Assembly (NCBI RefSeq): GCF_009807035.1
Contig: NZ_WUBI01000005.1
Location: 336,364 to 400,363 of the forward strand
DNA from: Paenibacillus dendrobii
Lineage (GTDB): Bacteria > Bacillota > Bacilli > Paenibacillales > Paenibacillaceae
Direction of reading: 5' to 3'
DNA length: 64,000 nt
A model generated the notes under the pieces. It was not told the DNA's origin, made no database searches, and was given only the letters and a program-made list of their open reading frames with translations. Of this stretch, positions 16,906 to 26,057 are shown piece by piece (the first letter of the stretch is position 1; each line of letters begins with the position of its first letter). A program made the position numbers and the translations under genes.

Positions 16906-17074
16906 GCCCTGCACAGCATGCAGAGCCTTTGAGCACTATTCAATTAGCGGCACAAAGTGAAGAAACGGAATTTAATATTGATCATCTTCACGAACCCTCC
17001 GATCATTCTAATTGTTTCCATCGTAGCACAAATATTTCGGTTTCACAACATTTCCCATGGTTCGAAGATGTATT

Positions 17075-17108
17075 AAAAAACACAGCCGCTTATCAAAGCA
17101 ACTGTGTC
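17075..17108 (-). terminator. Terminator of the GGDEF gene
   Basis: ACACAGTTGC pairs with GCGGCTGTGT (two G-T pairs) around TTTGATAA, followed by TTTTTAAT on the minus strand, about 30 bases after the stop codon. Confidence 0.88.
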
Positions 17109-17139
17109 TTGATTCATTTCATCATGAGATGCGTTGGAT

Positions 17140-18765
17140 TTACGGATCGGTTAATTTGCTAACCGTAGTGCGGTTGCGGCCGTCTTTCTTGGACTGATAT
17201 AAAGCTTCGTCTGCTTTTTTGACCAGCTGTTTCACGGAGCGACCGTGCACCGGAAAAGCCGCAATGCCGGCCGACAGCGTAATCGCGGCACCCGTCGGGC
17301 TTTTCGTTACAGCCAGCTGCTCTCGCAGTCGGTCTGCTATATCCTTGGCTCTGCCAAGGCCGCAATGCTTGACGAGGATGCCGAATTCTTCTCCGCCGTA
17401 CCGAAAACACAAATCATCTTCTGTGGACATCAGCTGCATGATGCGTGCCAGATAGCGTAGCACATCATCCCCCACCACATGACCGTAAGTGTCATTCACA
17501 TGCTTGAAGTGGTCGATATCGATCAGGATCAGCGCAAACGGAATGTTGCTTTCGACCCATCCGGCCATCATGCCGTCAAAGGCTCTGCGATTCGCTAGAC
17601 CGGTCAATTCATCGATTTTTACTTCATTGCGCAGATGCGTCAAATCCTGATTCATATTCTGAAGTGCAATTTTCACGCTTTGTGAGAGCAGTCTGACTTC
17701 ATAATAATAAGAGCGAATATCCGGAATATTCTCAGCAGGCACGGGCCGGAGCGTGGCTTCATCCGAGAACTGGGCCAGCGTATGGAGCGGCTTGGCAATC
17801 CGGTTCGCAATCCACCACCCAAGCAGCAAGATCAGGAGCAGGAAGGGAAGCGACACCAGCAGCATTCTTTTGACCAGATTATAGAGAGGCTTGTCAATCA
17901 CTTCCGCCGGAGTCTGGGAGATGATCCCCCAGGAGCTGCTCGGCTCGTAGGCATATCCCGCCAGAAAGCGGTTGCCTTCCGAATTCGTCACCCTCTGCGA
18001 TCCGCTTTGGCCCTGTATTACCTTCCCGACCACGTCATTTTGCACGACCGATTGCCCAATCCGTTTTTGATTCGGATGAAATATCAGATCTCCGCTTTTT
18101 TCCACGACAAAAACATACGAACCGTCGCCGAAAAAATGCTCTTTCAGCATGTTGCTCAGCACATTTTTTTCTTCAAGATAGATCGTTCCGCCCACAAAAC
18201 CTTTGTAATGGCCGCTTTTATCGATAATTGGAGCGGAAACCAGTATAATTAAACGCCCGGTGGTTGCTCGGTAAGGCTCCGAAATGAAAGGTTTTTTCGT
18301 ATCTACAGCCATTTTGCTTTGCTCTGAAGTCAGCTTGTCGCCAATGGAAATGCCAACGGTACGCGGACTGAGCGCACGAATAATCCGGTTGTTATCAGCA
18401 ACAACGATCGAATTAAAATATTGCGTATTCTCCTGAAACAAATCATCGAATAACTGAATATCCATCACGTCTTCACGTTCGGAAATCTTGGCGATCGCCC
18501 GGATATTCTCCTGCATCGTAATCAGAAGTTCATTGGTATTGGAAGCCAGCTTCTTTGCATAGGACTCATTTTTGTTCAAATAATTGCTTATCAAGGAGGC
18601 CCGGTTAACCTGCACAGCAGAGGTGATGCTTGTCAGCATAGTCAGCAAAATCGCCGTGATGACGAGTAAACTGATGGTAAACCGGAGTGTAAATCCCTTT
18701 TTGATAAAGTATTTCAAAATTGCATCCCGCCTGCGTAAAATATATGGAAGATGATGTAACTTCAT
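17140..18765 (-). CDS. Membrane sensor diguanylate cyclase (Cache-HAMP-like-GGDEF)
   Basis: 541 residues. The first membrane helix lies at about 29-48. An extracellular dCache-type sensor region of about 240 residues follows (DGSYVFVVEKSGDLIFHPN, YAYEPSSSWGIISQTP), then a second helix (SLPFLLLILLLGWWIANRI) with a HAMP-like linker. The C-terminal GGDEF domain has an intact active site, GGEEF at 457-461, and DIDHFKHVNDTYGH. It should make cyclic di-GMP in response to an outside signal. The RxxD inhibitory site five residues before GGEEF is missing (TEDD instead), so product feedback is unlikely. The ATG at 18765 has a weak binding site; a TTG at LKYFIKKG, 17 codons later, is an alternative. Confidence 0.9.
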   Translation of the reverse strand: MKLHHLPYILRRRDAILKYFIKKGFTLRFTISLLVITAILLTMLTSITSAVQVNRASLISNYLNKNESYAKKLASNTNELLITMQENIRAIAKISEREDVMDIQLFDDLFQENTQYFNSIVVADNNRIIRALSPRTVGISIGDKLTSEQSKMAVDTKKPFISEPYRATTGRLIILVSAPIIDKSGHYKGFVGGTIYLEEKNVLSNMLKEHFFGDGSYVFVVEKSGDLIFHPNQKRIGQSVVQNDVVGKVIQGQSGSQRVTNSEGNRFLAGYAYEPSSSWGIISQTPAEVIDKPLYNLVKRMLLVSLPFLLLILLLGWWIANRIAKPLHTLAQFSDEATLRPVPAENIPDIRSYYYEVRLLSQSVKIALQNMNQDLTHLRNEVKIDELTGLANRRAFDGMMAGWVESNIPFALILIDIDHFKHVNDTYGHVVGDDVLRYLARIMQLMSTEDDLCFRYGGEEFGILVKHCGLGRAKDIADRLREQLAVTKSPTGAAITLSAGIAAFPVHGRSVKQLVKKADEALYQSKKDGRNRTTVSKLTDP

Positions 18766-18852
18766 GCCATCTACTCATTATACATCAGAGCTGAGGACAC
18801 GAATATATCATAGATGATAAAATCTGTGCCGATATAAAAATATTTAACGGCA

Positions 18853-19653
18853 TTAAAGGCAGACTTTAAAAAAGGCTTTAGCCGTACGCGTCGTTTGGCT
18901 TGCCACTTCCTCTGCGTCCTTTCCCATGCAAGAGGCGATGACATGAACAATATGCGTCAAAAAGGCAGGCTCGTTCCGGCCGCTTTTTGGCTTGGGCCGC
19001 ATGTCCCGCGGAGTAAGATAAGGTGCATCCGTTTCGATCATGAGGCGATTCAGCGGAATATCCTTCACGAGTTCGCGCAAATGCTGCCCGCGCCGTTCGT
19101 CGCAAATCCAGCCGGTGATGCCGATGTGAAAACCCATGTCGAGATAAGCGTGAAGCTCGTCGCCCGATCCTGTAAAGCAATGAACGACCGATCTGGATAT
19201 CATCCCTGGATGCTCTTGCATGATGCTGGCGAAATCGGCATGCGCATCCCGCTCATGCAAGAACAGCGGCAAATCCAGCTCCTCTGCAAGCTTAATCTGC
19301 TCCCGAAACCAATGACGCTGTACATCCCGCGGCGAAAAGTCCCGGTTGTAGTCCAGTCCGCACTCCCCAATAGCTACCACCTGCGGCAGCGCAGCAAGCT
19401 CCCTCAATCTGTCCAGGGTATCCGCAGTACACGCCTTCACATCATGCGGATGCACTCCTGCGGTTGAGTACAGCTTGCCGGGGAATTGTTCCGCATATTT
19501 CATGGCTTCCCTGCTGCTCTCCACGCTCGTGCCGGTAATGATCAGAGGCGACACGCCTTCAGCTTCGGCCCGGTTCAGCACCTCCTCCCGGTCCTTGTCA
19601 AATGAACGATTGGTCAAGTTAACTCCGATATCTATGATTTTAGGAAGCATCAT
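18853..19653 (-). CDS. TatD-family metal-dependent deoxyribonuclease
   Basis: 266 residues from MMLPKIIDIG (GAAAGGGG upstream). It has a TIM-barrel amidohydrolase fold. Metal ligands are visible: an Asn variant of the first H-x-H region (DIGVNLTNRSFD), Glu in IGECGLDYNRDFSP, His in LFLHERDAH, His in VVHCFTGS, and Asp in IETDAPYLTP. The opening DIGVNLTN rather than DTHAHL is the E. coli TatD-type variant. These enzymes trim DNA 3' ends and act in DNA repair. A 37-codon frame with its own terminator precedes it. Confidence 0.92.
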   Translation of the reverse strand: MMLPKIIDIGVNLTNRSFDKDREEVLNRAEAEGVSPLIITGTSVESSREAMKYAEQFPGKLYSTAGVHPHDVKACTADTLDRLRELAALPQVVAIGECGLDYNRDFSPRDVQRHWFREQIKLAEELDLPLFLHERDAHADFASIMQEHPGMISRSVVHCFTGSGDELHAYLDMGFHIGITGWICDERRGQHLRELVKDIPLNRLMIETDAPYLTPRDMRPKPKSGRNEPAFLTHIVHVIASCMGKDAEEVASQTTRTAKAFFKVCL

Positions 19654-19684
19654 ACTGCCCCTTTCTTGTACATAGTCTGCATCG

Positions 19685-19714
19685 AAAAAACCGCAGCCTT
19701 CCGGCATGCGGTTC
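19685..19714 (-). terminator. Terminator between small ORF and tatD-type gene
   Basis: ACCGCA-GCC pairs with GGC-TGCGGT around GGAA, followed by TTTTTTCG on the minus strand. It lies 41 bases after the stop of the 37-codon frame and 30 bases before the nuclease start, so it could act as an attenuator. Confidence 0.85.
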
Positions 19715-19755
19715 TTCTATGGCTCATGGGTTACAGAATAACATACTGGAACAGT

Positions 19756-19869
19756 CTAAGCCAAACTTATCGGTACTACAATGCGGCATAAGGAGCAGAG
19801 GATGCGGCTTCCGGCCTGATTGCTCACCGGGTACTGCGGACCTGCCATGCTGCCCGATTCCAGCCTCAT
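19756..19869 (-). CDS. Small ORF (37 aa), possible leader peptide
   Basis: ATG preceded by a perfect AGGAGGTG eight bases away, one of the best ribosome binding sites in the window. The product begins MRLESGSMAGPQYPV and ends RILCSLCRIVVPISLA, with a C-S-L-C pair near the end. It is followed by an intrinsic terminator and then the TatD-type gene. This could be a genuine small protein or a leader peptide for attenuation. I do not recognise the sequence. Confidence 0.5.
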   Translation of the reverse strand: MRLESGSMAGPQYPVSNQAGSRILCSLCRIVVPISLA

Positions 19870-19985
19870 GCTTTACACCTCCTCTTCCTTCATCGCGTTC
19901 TATCGCATGTACCGGTTATTTATGCCGATTCCTTCATCTTCCAAAGGTTTTCTAATTACTTAAGGTATAGTATACTGAAGTTACA

Positions 19986-19999
19986 GGAACACTTGTTCC
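19986..19999 (+). promoter_or_regulatory. LexA-like SOS box before the radical SAM gene
   Basis: GGAACACTTGTTCC is a perfect 6+2+6 palindrome that contains GAAC-N4-GTTC, the core of the Gram-positive LexA (DinR) operator. It lies between a plausible -10 (TATACT, 19971-19976) and the ribosome binding site (TAGGAGG), so a bound repressor would block transcription. Confidence 0.55.
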
Positions 20000-20018
20000 T
20001 AATTAGGAGGTATTATCC

Positions 20019-21008
20019 ATGCCCAAGAAGATCTATGAATCATCAACCACCAAACAAACGCTGAATCGGGTCAAAGCGGAAAGCATGCCCTTTGACTGGT
20101 CCATTAACCCATACCGCGGCTGTGCTCACGGCTGCAGCTTTTGTTACGCGAGAGCATTTCAATCCTTTATCGGCCGGGAAGCGGACGATGAATTTCAAAA
20201 CCGCATCCTGCTCAAGACAAACGCGGCTGAAGCGCTTGAATCCCAGCTGTCGCGCATGGCCAAACGGTTCGATTACGACATCGGCCAACTGCGGGATCAT
20301 GTAGGACTCGTCACTTTAGGAACGGCGACCGATCCATACCAACCGATCGAGATGAAGTCGAAGATTACGCGGGGATGCCTGGAGGTGCTTGCGAAATACC
20401 GGATTCGCACAACCATTACCACTCGTTCCCCGTTGATCCTGCGCGATCTGGATCTGCTGAGCCAGATGGACATTACTTCGGTCAACATCAGCTTGAATTC
20501 TCTGGATCCCGCCATCATCCGCATGATGGAACCTGGAGCTCCTTTACCTTATAAAAGACTGGAGGCGGTTCAAAAACTGTCGTCCGGCGGTGTGCGTACC
20601 GGCCTGTTTATCGCTCCTATCCTTCCCTTTTTGACTGATTCTAGGGAGAGTTTAGAAGAGTTAATGAACGCTGCCAAAAATCATCGCGCTTCATTTGCGA
20701 TGACATCCCTACTTCGGCTCACCCCGGACGTAAAGGCATGGTTCATGCATTCGCTCGCGCAGCATCATCCGGAGCTGGTACCGAAGTACAGAAGGCTGTT
20801 TCACGGAGCCTATCCCGATAACGCCTATACCGACCGTATCAAGGCCCTTACCAGAGAATTGAAGCAGAAGCTTCAACTGAGCGGAGAAGTACCGGAGGAC
20901 AGCGTACGTGACTGTAAATCGGATGCACATGCAGAATCCGCTAACTCGCCTAAACCTAACATGCCGCTTCCCGCTCCCGAGGTGGAGCAGCTGAGCTTTT
21001 CATTCTGA
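20019..21008 (+). CDS. Spore-photoproduct-lyase-like radical SAM protein
   Basis: 329 residues; TTAGGAGG gives a firm start. The iron-sulfur motif is CAHGCSFCYAR at about 32-42 (C-x3-C-x2-C, radical SAM). The surrounding INPYRGCAHGC and VTLGTATDPYQPIE are typical of the Rv2578c/SplB-like subgroup. The last 60 residues are Pro/Ser-rich and low complexity. True spore photoproduct lyase repairs a UV thymine dimer; members of this subgroup are mostly uncharacterised. The LexA-like box in its promoter supports a role in DNA damage. Confidence 0.85.
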   Translation: MPKKIYESSTTKQTLNRVKAESMPFDWSINPYRGCAHGCSFCYARAFQSFIGREADDEFQNRILLKTNAAEALESQLSRMAKRFDYDIGQLRDHVGLVTLGTATDPYQPIEMKSKITRGCLEVLAKYRIRTTITTRSPLILRDLDLLSQMDITSVNISLNSLDPAIIRMMEPGAPLPYKRLEAVQKLSSGGVRTGLFIAPILPFLTDSRESLEELMNAAKNHRASFAMTSLLRLTPDVKAWFMHSLAQHHPELVPKYRRLFHGAYPDNAYTDRIKALTRELKQKLQLSGEVPEDSVRDCKSDAHAESANSPKPNMPLPAPEVEQLSFSF

Positions 21009-21012
21009 GACT

Positions 21013-23262
21013 CTATTTCATCATCTCCAGCAAACGGTCTAGCTCTGTTTGCTGGTATCGCGCCAAACCGCCGTTCGAAGAGCCGACGTACAGCTCTCCT
21101 CCGCTCATATTTAGAAGGCCTTCTATGCCTCTCCGGTAGTGAGCTTCGCTGAAGTCGAGCAGATTGTCACGTATTCTGCCCAATAAGCCGCCGTCCTCCT
21201 TGCGCAGCACCAGCATATCCGAACCATAGCCAATCACCACGGTCTTGGATAGCACGGCATAACGGCTTTTAGCCATTTCATCAAGCGTATAAGGACTAGA
21301 CGATTGGGTGGTCGTAACGGGCATCTGCCAGAGTACGTTTCCTGTCGAACGGTCGACGGCTGCCGGCAATCCGTTTAATACCACATACAGCCGGGTGGAA
21401 TCGAAAGCGCCGCTTACCGCTTTTCCATGTAAAGTCCAAATTACGCGTTGTTCGAAAACATCGTACAAGGACGTTTCCTTGATGTTAGAAGCGTCAAAGT
21501 ATTCAGAACCGCCTGACCGCTGCACCAGTATATAGCGCTGCTCATTGGTTGTTTCAAATCGCTCCTGCTCGCTCCATGGATATTGGGCCAACACCCGGCC
21601 ACTCTCCGTGTCGAGGAGCATCCATGCATTGCCGATCAGGAACCAGCGGCTGGATTGCCAAGGCTCCAGCGGTAAGTGGATCGTCCCGTAACTGTAATAG
21701 GGATGCGTTTGGGGATCTTGATTCAGATCTCCCCGTCCGGATACGCTCCATACTTTTGTACCGTCCTTCGGGTCCAGCGCCTTCAGCGTCAAACCCTCCT
21801 GGATTAGAATATAAGGGTCTTCCGAATCCGTACGGAGTATTTGCTGATTCCCCCTTAGGGATTGATTCCACAGCTGTTTACCCGTCGCACGGTCCAGAAC
21901 GGTTAGCACTCCGGATGCCTGAGCCGAGTCTGCCACCTGATGCAAGAGAATGACGTCCTTGGCGGCGTACATCTGCAGTTGATGACCTTCGGGCAGCAGC
22001 TTTTCCCATAGCAGCTTCCCATCCTTCAAGTTTAACTCCCGGACATGATGCTCATAAATATTCTTCTTGGCGTCGTACTCGGTATATATGGCTGCCGTAT
22101 CGCTTGATTCATCCAGAAAAGCATCCAGCATGCCAAAGCCCGCGTCGATCTGCCACAACTTGCGGCCTGAAGCCCGGTCCACCGCGTAGATGGATGAGTC
22201 ATGATGCATGCCGCTGAATCCGCCGTCGTCCCCATTTAGCAGCAGGACCTCATTCGTTGCGCCGATCAGATAGGAATAATTCAGATCCCCTTGATTTCGC
22301 CAAACAGGCTTCGCGTTTAACGTGAGCCCAGCAGGCATGGATCGGAAATCATATGTCAATGTATAATTGTCACCCGAATACACGTTCATTTGCAGCATTC
22401 TGTCTGCCGGGAGAATCCATTTCCAAGCCTCTAGCTTGCCTTCCTTGGAGAAGCTTACCGTGAACTGAGCAAGCTGGCGTTCATAACGCCATGTGGTTCC
22501 CATCCGCATCGGGTCGCCCAGCTCTGCCAGATTGGCCGAATGCTCCGTAGCATCCGGTGTTCCGAGAAGCTTTTGAACACGCGCCTGATCCTCGCCTTTT
22601 TGAAGCCATATCTCCGTCATATTTCTGGCAAGCTCTGTAGGTACGTCGGAATCTTTACTCAGCACACCCGCTGGTATCATCGTCATGGAGCTGATGCTTG
22701 CACTGCTGACCCAGAACAGGACAGGTCTGTACACTGTGCCGCCTGACATCCAAGTCTGCGGGCTGATCAGCACCCCGGTCCAATCCTTCCACTTCGCAAG
22801 GGCTACCAGCTTCCCTCCTGGTTGAGGAGGCGCCCATTTCAAAGCACTTCCCGGGGCAAGGGACAGCTTGGCATTCGGATTCAAGGTGACATAGGCAGGC
22901 TCTGTTTCCGCAATGGCCTTGGCTGCAGCCGTGGTGTACCAAAGCGGAATCCACCTGCCGTCCTCACTATCTGAAGCAACCAGCCCCAAGTCTCCATTCA
23001 CGGGCTTCGCTTTAACCGTTTCACCTATACTGCCGTAGTCCGCTGCCTTGAAATCCGCCCAAGCGGAGGATGCCGTAAGCCGAGTTGGAAAATATGGTGT
23101 TCGGTAATGAAAAACGAACTTGCTTGCAGCCTGCACCGGTTTTGATGCTGAGGGTTGCGAAGATAAGGCTGTTCCGGTGGCAGCAGGCAGAATCAGGATC
23201 AGCAGCATGCAGGAGACCAACATTAGAACTGCTGCACTCGTCTTTGACTTCAGCGGCTTCAT
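21013..23262 (-). CDS. Secreted PQQ-like beta-propeller protein
   Basis: 749 residues. N-terminal signal or membrane segment (SAAVLMLVSCMLLILILP). An N-terminal region of about 250 residues of unknown fold is followed by repeated PQQ/BamB-type blades, each ending in a G-x-x-x-W element: GRKLWQIDAG, GKLLWEKLLP, GKQLWNQSLR, GTKVWSVSG, GNVLWQMPV. The fold predicts an extracellular beta-propeller; no PQQ-dependent enzyme signature is present, so a scaffold or binding role is more likely. The start codon has a distant GGTGGG. It converges on the radical SAM gene with a four-base gap. Confidence 0.8.
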   Translation of the reverse strand: MKPLKSKTSAAVLMLVSCMLLILILPAATGTALSSQPSASKPVQAASKFVFHYRTPYFPTRLTASSAWADFKAADYGSIGETVKAKPVNGDLGLVASDSEDGRWIPLWYTTAAAKAIAETEPAYVTLNPNAKLSLAPGSALKWAPPQPGGKLVALAKWKDWTGVLISPQTWMSGGTVYRPVLFWVSSASISSMTMIPAGVLSKDSDVPTELARNMTEIWLQKGEDQARVQKLLGTPDATEHSANLAELGDPMRMGTTWRYERQLAQFTVSFSKEGKLEAWKWILPADRMLQMNVYSGDNYTLTYDFRSMPAGLTLNAKPVWRNQGDLNYSYLIGATNEVLLLNGDDGGFSGMHHDSSIYAVDRASGRKLWQIDAGFGMLDAFLDESSDTAAIYTEYDAKKNIYEHHVRELNLKDGKLLWEKLLPEGHQLQMYAAKDVILLHQVADSAQASGVLTVLDRATGKQLWNQSLRGNQQILRTDSEDPYILIQEGLTLKALDPKDGTKVWSVSGRGDLNQDPQTHPYYSYGTIHLPLEPWQSSRWFLIGNAWMLLDTESGRVLAQYPWSEQERFETTNEQRYILVQRSGGSEYFDASNIKETSLYDVFEQRVIWTLHGKAVSGAFDSTRLYVVLNGLPAAVDRSTGNVLWQMPVTTTQSSSPYTLDEMAKSRYAVLSKTVVIGYGSDMLVLRKEDGGLLGRIRDNLLDFSEAHYRRGIEGLLNMSGGELYVGSSNGGLARYQQTELDRLLEMMK

Positions 23263-23347
23263 TCGCTTCAGAACCCACCTTTCATGAATTCGAATTCAAG
23301 GCTTTTAGGTATATGGACGGTTAATTTTGGAAAATGTTCCGCTTCGC

Positions 23348-23386
23348 AAAAAAATAAGAAGCCCCATCTTAAAGATGTGAGCTTCT
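23348..23386 (-). terminator. Terminator overlapping the hybrid kinase stop
   Basis: AGAAGCTCACATCTT pairs with AAGATGGGGCTTCT (minus strand), then TATTTTTTT. The stop codon sits in the loop, so the final codons form part of the stem. Confidence 0.88.
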
Positions 23387-25297
23387 GTTCAGCTTCCCGT
23401 TCTTCAAATCCAGCGAGGCGATCACTTCCATCACCGTCTGCGTCTTGATCGGCTTGCTGATATACTCATCCATTCCCGCTGCCAGGCAACTCTCCCGGTC
23501 ACCCTTCAGCGCGTTGGCGGTCACGGCGACGATAGCCGGGCAGCGCTCTTCAGGAAGCGTCCTCCGGATCGCCCGGGTCGCTTCGAAACCGTTCAATCCA
23601 GGCATTTGAATATCCATAAAAATAAGATCATAATAACCTTCCTGCGCTGCTTGAACCACATCTTTCCCGTTGGTAACAATGGTTGTCCGGTGACCTTGGT
23701 TCTCAAGCATCTTCCGGAGTACAATCTGATTGACCAGATTATCTTCAGCAATCAGAATATCCAAAGAAGAGGGACCCGATTCCTCATGATCCTCGAATCG
23801 ATCTTCGGGATATGACCAGTTTTCCCTTGTCACCACTACCGTGAATACAAACGTGGCACCGGGTAGATCTTTCGGTTCCACCCATATTTGTCCCCCCATT
23901 AACTCAACAAGCTTTTTCGTGATTGCCAATCCGAGACCCGTTCCCTCATGATTTCGCGTCATGAAATTATTGACTTGCGAAAACGGCTCAAAAATATAGT
24001 CCACCTTGGAAGCAGGAATGCCGATTCCGGTATCCTTGACTTTAAACTCTAATTTGATTGTCCGCTTATCCTCAGAAAGCTTCCGTACTTGGGTAGTAAT
24101 TCCGCCAGCAAACGTGAATTTCACTGCGTTGCCGATCAGATTCATCAGAATCTGCTTTAGGCGCTTCGCATCCCCGATCATCATCATAGGAACGTTATCG
24201 TCTATCTCAAAATTCATGTTCAGTTTCTTCTCATGGATTCTGGCGGACAACACATCAAAAGTCTCTTCAACACATTTTCTGACATCGAACAGCTCTTCCT
24301 GCAGCTCGGTTTTGCCAGACTCCACCTTGGAAAAATCCAGAATATCGTTAATGATGGCAAGAAGCGTCTCACCGCTTTGGCGGATAATTTTCACGTATTC
24401 GCTCTGCTCGTCATCCAGCTCCGTGGTCGTCTCGAGCAAATCGGTCATGCCAATGACGCCATTCATGGGAGTTCGGATTTCATGGCTCATCACGGCCAGG
24501 AATTCGCTTTTGGCCCTATTGGTATTCTCTGCGGATTCCTTGGCTACCAGCAGCTGCTTCTGCTCGGTTACATCCTTGGCAATGATATAAAAGCCTACGT
24601 TTTTGCCATTCACATAGATCGGCGCAATGGATGTTAGCACGTCTACCGCATGTCCGTCTTTATGATATATTTTATCGATATTCTTCTCGATCGAAGGATT
24701 CGTCAAGGATTCCATTAATAATTTCCGTTGGTTCTCCTCGCCTATGAAACGGGAAATCGGCTGTCCCGCCATTTGATTCACGCAGCAGCCGGTCATTTTC
24801 TCAGCCATCGTGTTGACGTTAATGATGTTCCCTTCCAGACCGAGGGAAATGACCGCATCATGATTATATCTTTTTAATGACGTATAGCGCTCCACCGACT
24901 CCTGCAGCTTCGACTCAGCCAATTTATTTTTGGTAATATCATTGATCTGGATAATATAAGACTGCGGATTCCCTTCCGGATCAAGCATGACCGAAGCAAA
25001 TACGGACGCCCATACGATATCCCCATTTTTGCTGATATACCGCGTTTCCGTTTCAACGGTACCACCCGACCTGTTCTTCAGCTTGGTTTGGTAAAGCATG
25101 ATATTGCGCTCCAAATCATCGGGGTGAATGAGATCCTGAAACCTTTGTTCCATCAATTCACTTTCAGAATAACCCATAATTCGGCAGATTGCCGGATTCC
25201 CCCTCAGCCAATCACCGTCAAGTGAAAGCATCGCGATTCCAAAAGGAGCAGCATTGTACACTTCCCGGAAAAATGCATCTGCTTTTATGGTACTCAT
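23369..25297 (-). CDS. Cytoplasmic hybrid histidine kinase (PAS-PAS-HisKA-HATPase-REC)
   Basis: 642 residues; GGAGGCGCG upstream of the ATG. There are two PAS domains (about 8-125 and 140-245; HPDDL and DITKNK, then DVTEQKQ). HisKA follows with the phospho-acceptor His272 in VMSHEIRTPMNG. HATPase motifs are N-box LMNLIGNAVKFT, DTGIGIP and GTGLGLAI. The C-terminal receiver has DILIAEDN, phospho-acceptor Asp in FMDIQMPG and Lys in YISKPIK. No membrane helix is visible, so it senses an intracellular signal through PAS. No HPt or output regulator gene is adjacent, so its partner is unknown. Confidence 0.93.
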   Translation of the reverse strand: MSTIKADAFFREVYNAAPFGIAMLSLDGDWLRGNPAICRIMGYSESELMEQRFQDLIHPDDLERNIMLYQTKLKNRSGGTVETETRYISKNGDIVWASVFASVMLDPEGNPQSYIIQINDITKNKLAESKLQESVERYTSLKRYNHDAVISLGLEGNIINVNTMAEKMTGCCVNQMAGQPISRFIGEENQRKLLMESLTNPSIEKNIDKIYHKDGHAVDVLTSIAPIYVNGKNVGFYIIAKDVTEQKQLLVAKESAENTNRAKSEFLAVMSHEIRTPMNGVIGMTDLLETTTELDDEQSEYVKIIRQSGETLLAIINDILDFSKVESGKTELQEELFDVRKCVEETFDVLSARIHEKKLNMNFEIDDNVPMMMIGDAKRLKQILMNLIGNAVKFTFAGGITTQVRKLSEDKRTIKLEFKVKDTGIGIPASKVDYIFEPFSQVNNFMTRNHEGTGLGLAITKKLVELMGGQIWVEPKDLPGATFVFTVVVTRENWSYPEDRFEDHEESGPSSLDILIAEDNLVNQIVLRKMLENQGHRTTIVTNGKDVVQAAQEGYYDLIFMDIQMPGLNGFEATRAIRRTLPEERCPAIVAVTANALKGDRESCLAAGMDEYISKPIKTQTVMEVIASLDLKNGKLNRSSHL

Positions 25298-25522
25298 TAC
25301 GCGCCTCCGTCCGCTAAGTATTGATTATCGTAAGTCCAAATCTATTTATTATTCATCGAAAGGTTACAGATTTTAATATGTATAACATACGATAACTTGA
25401 AAATGAACGCAAAGACAGTTTTAACATTCATTAAACCGGATCCGGAACATAGAATCAGCCTTTCGCCGTAAAGAGAAATATTTCGACATCATTCTTTGAA
25501 AATATCAAAAGACTGGCGAATA

Positions 25523-25549
25523 CAAAAAAGGAAGGGCTACCCCTTCCTT
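25523..25549 (-). terminator. Terminator of the DinB-family gene
   Basis: AAGGAAGGGG pairs with CCCTTCCTT around TAG, followed by TTTTTTG on the minus strand. The rest of 25298-25574 holds no gene; it is AT-rich sequence upstream of the hybrid kinase. Confidence 0.9.
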
Positions 25550-25574
25550 CGCTGCTATATTGGACGACTACCCG

Positions 25575-26033
25575 TTACTCTGGCTGAATAAAAAATGGAA
25601 GCTTCTCCACTCCAACCATCCGGAGGTAAATAAACATCTGGCCTTTATGATGTACCTCATGATCTTTGCACAACTGCAAAAGGCTTTCGCCGGTCACTTT
25701 TTTACGATTGAACTCAACCAAACCGGTAAGTTGTTCCGGGGTTAAAGACAATATCTCCGCTTTGGATTTAGCTGTGTACTCCCCCAAGATGCGGCGGACG
25801 TCGCCCATATCGGCAAATTCCGGTTTGGCGGGCAGCGCGAATGTTCCGGTGGTCACCAGATTGAGGAACATATCCATCGATGTGGCAATATGAACGACAA
25901 GCTCGCCTAAGGACATCGCTCCCTCCCAAGGTTTGAAATGAATATGCTCATCCTTCGCCAGTTCCGTGAGTTGAATCCATATTTCGCGATGCTGGGCCAA
26001 CTTGGTCCAAATTTCTTCATTCTTATTCATCAT
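25575..26033 (-). CDS. DinB-family protein
   Basis: 152 residues in a four-helix DinB/YfiT-like fold. The metal-binding histidines are recognisable: VVHIATS at about residue 47, and HEVHHKGQ near 127. The family includes mycothiol/bacillithiol S-transferases and DNA-damage-inducible proteins; the substrate here is unknown. GGGGAGGCAGA precedes tandem ATG codons. It lies 24 bases from the next gene and probably shares a transcript with the upstream minus-strand genes. Confidence 0.88.
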   Translation of the reverse strand: MMNKNEEIWTKLAQHREIWIQLTELAKDEHIHFKPWEGAMSLGELVVHIATSMDMFLNLVTTGTFALPAKPEFADMGDVRRILGEYTAKSKAEILSLTPEQLTGLVEFNRKKVTGESLLQLCKDHEVHHKGQMFIYLRMVGVEKLPFFIQPE

Positions 26034-26057
26034 TCTGCCTCCCCTATATGTACAGTC

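Noticed and set aside
16586..16950. Known riboswitch or housekeeping RNA upstream of hflX (T-box, SAM, c-di-GMP, 6S, SRP)
   Set aside because: None of the conserved cores of these RNAs could be found, so only an unnamed candidate is reported.
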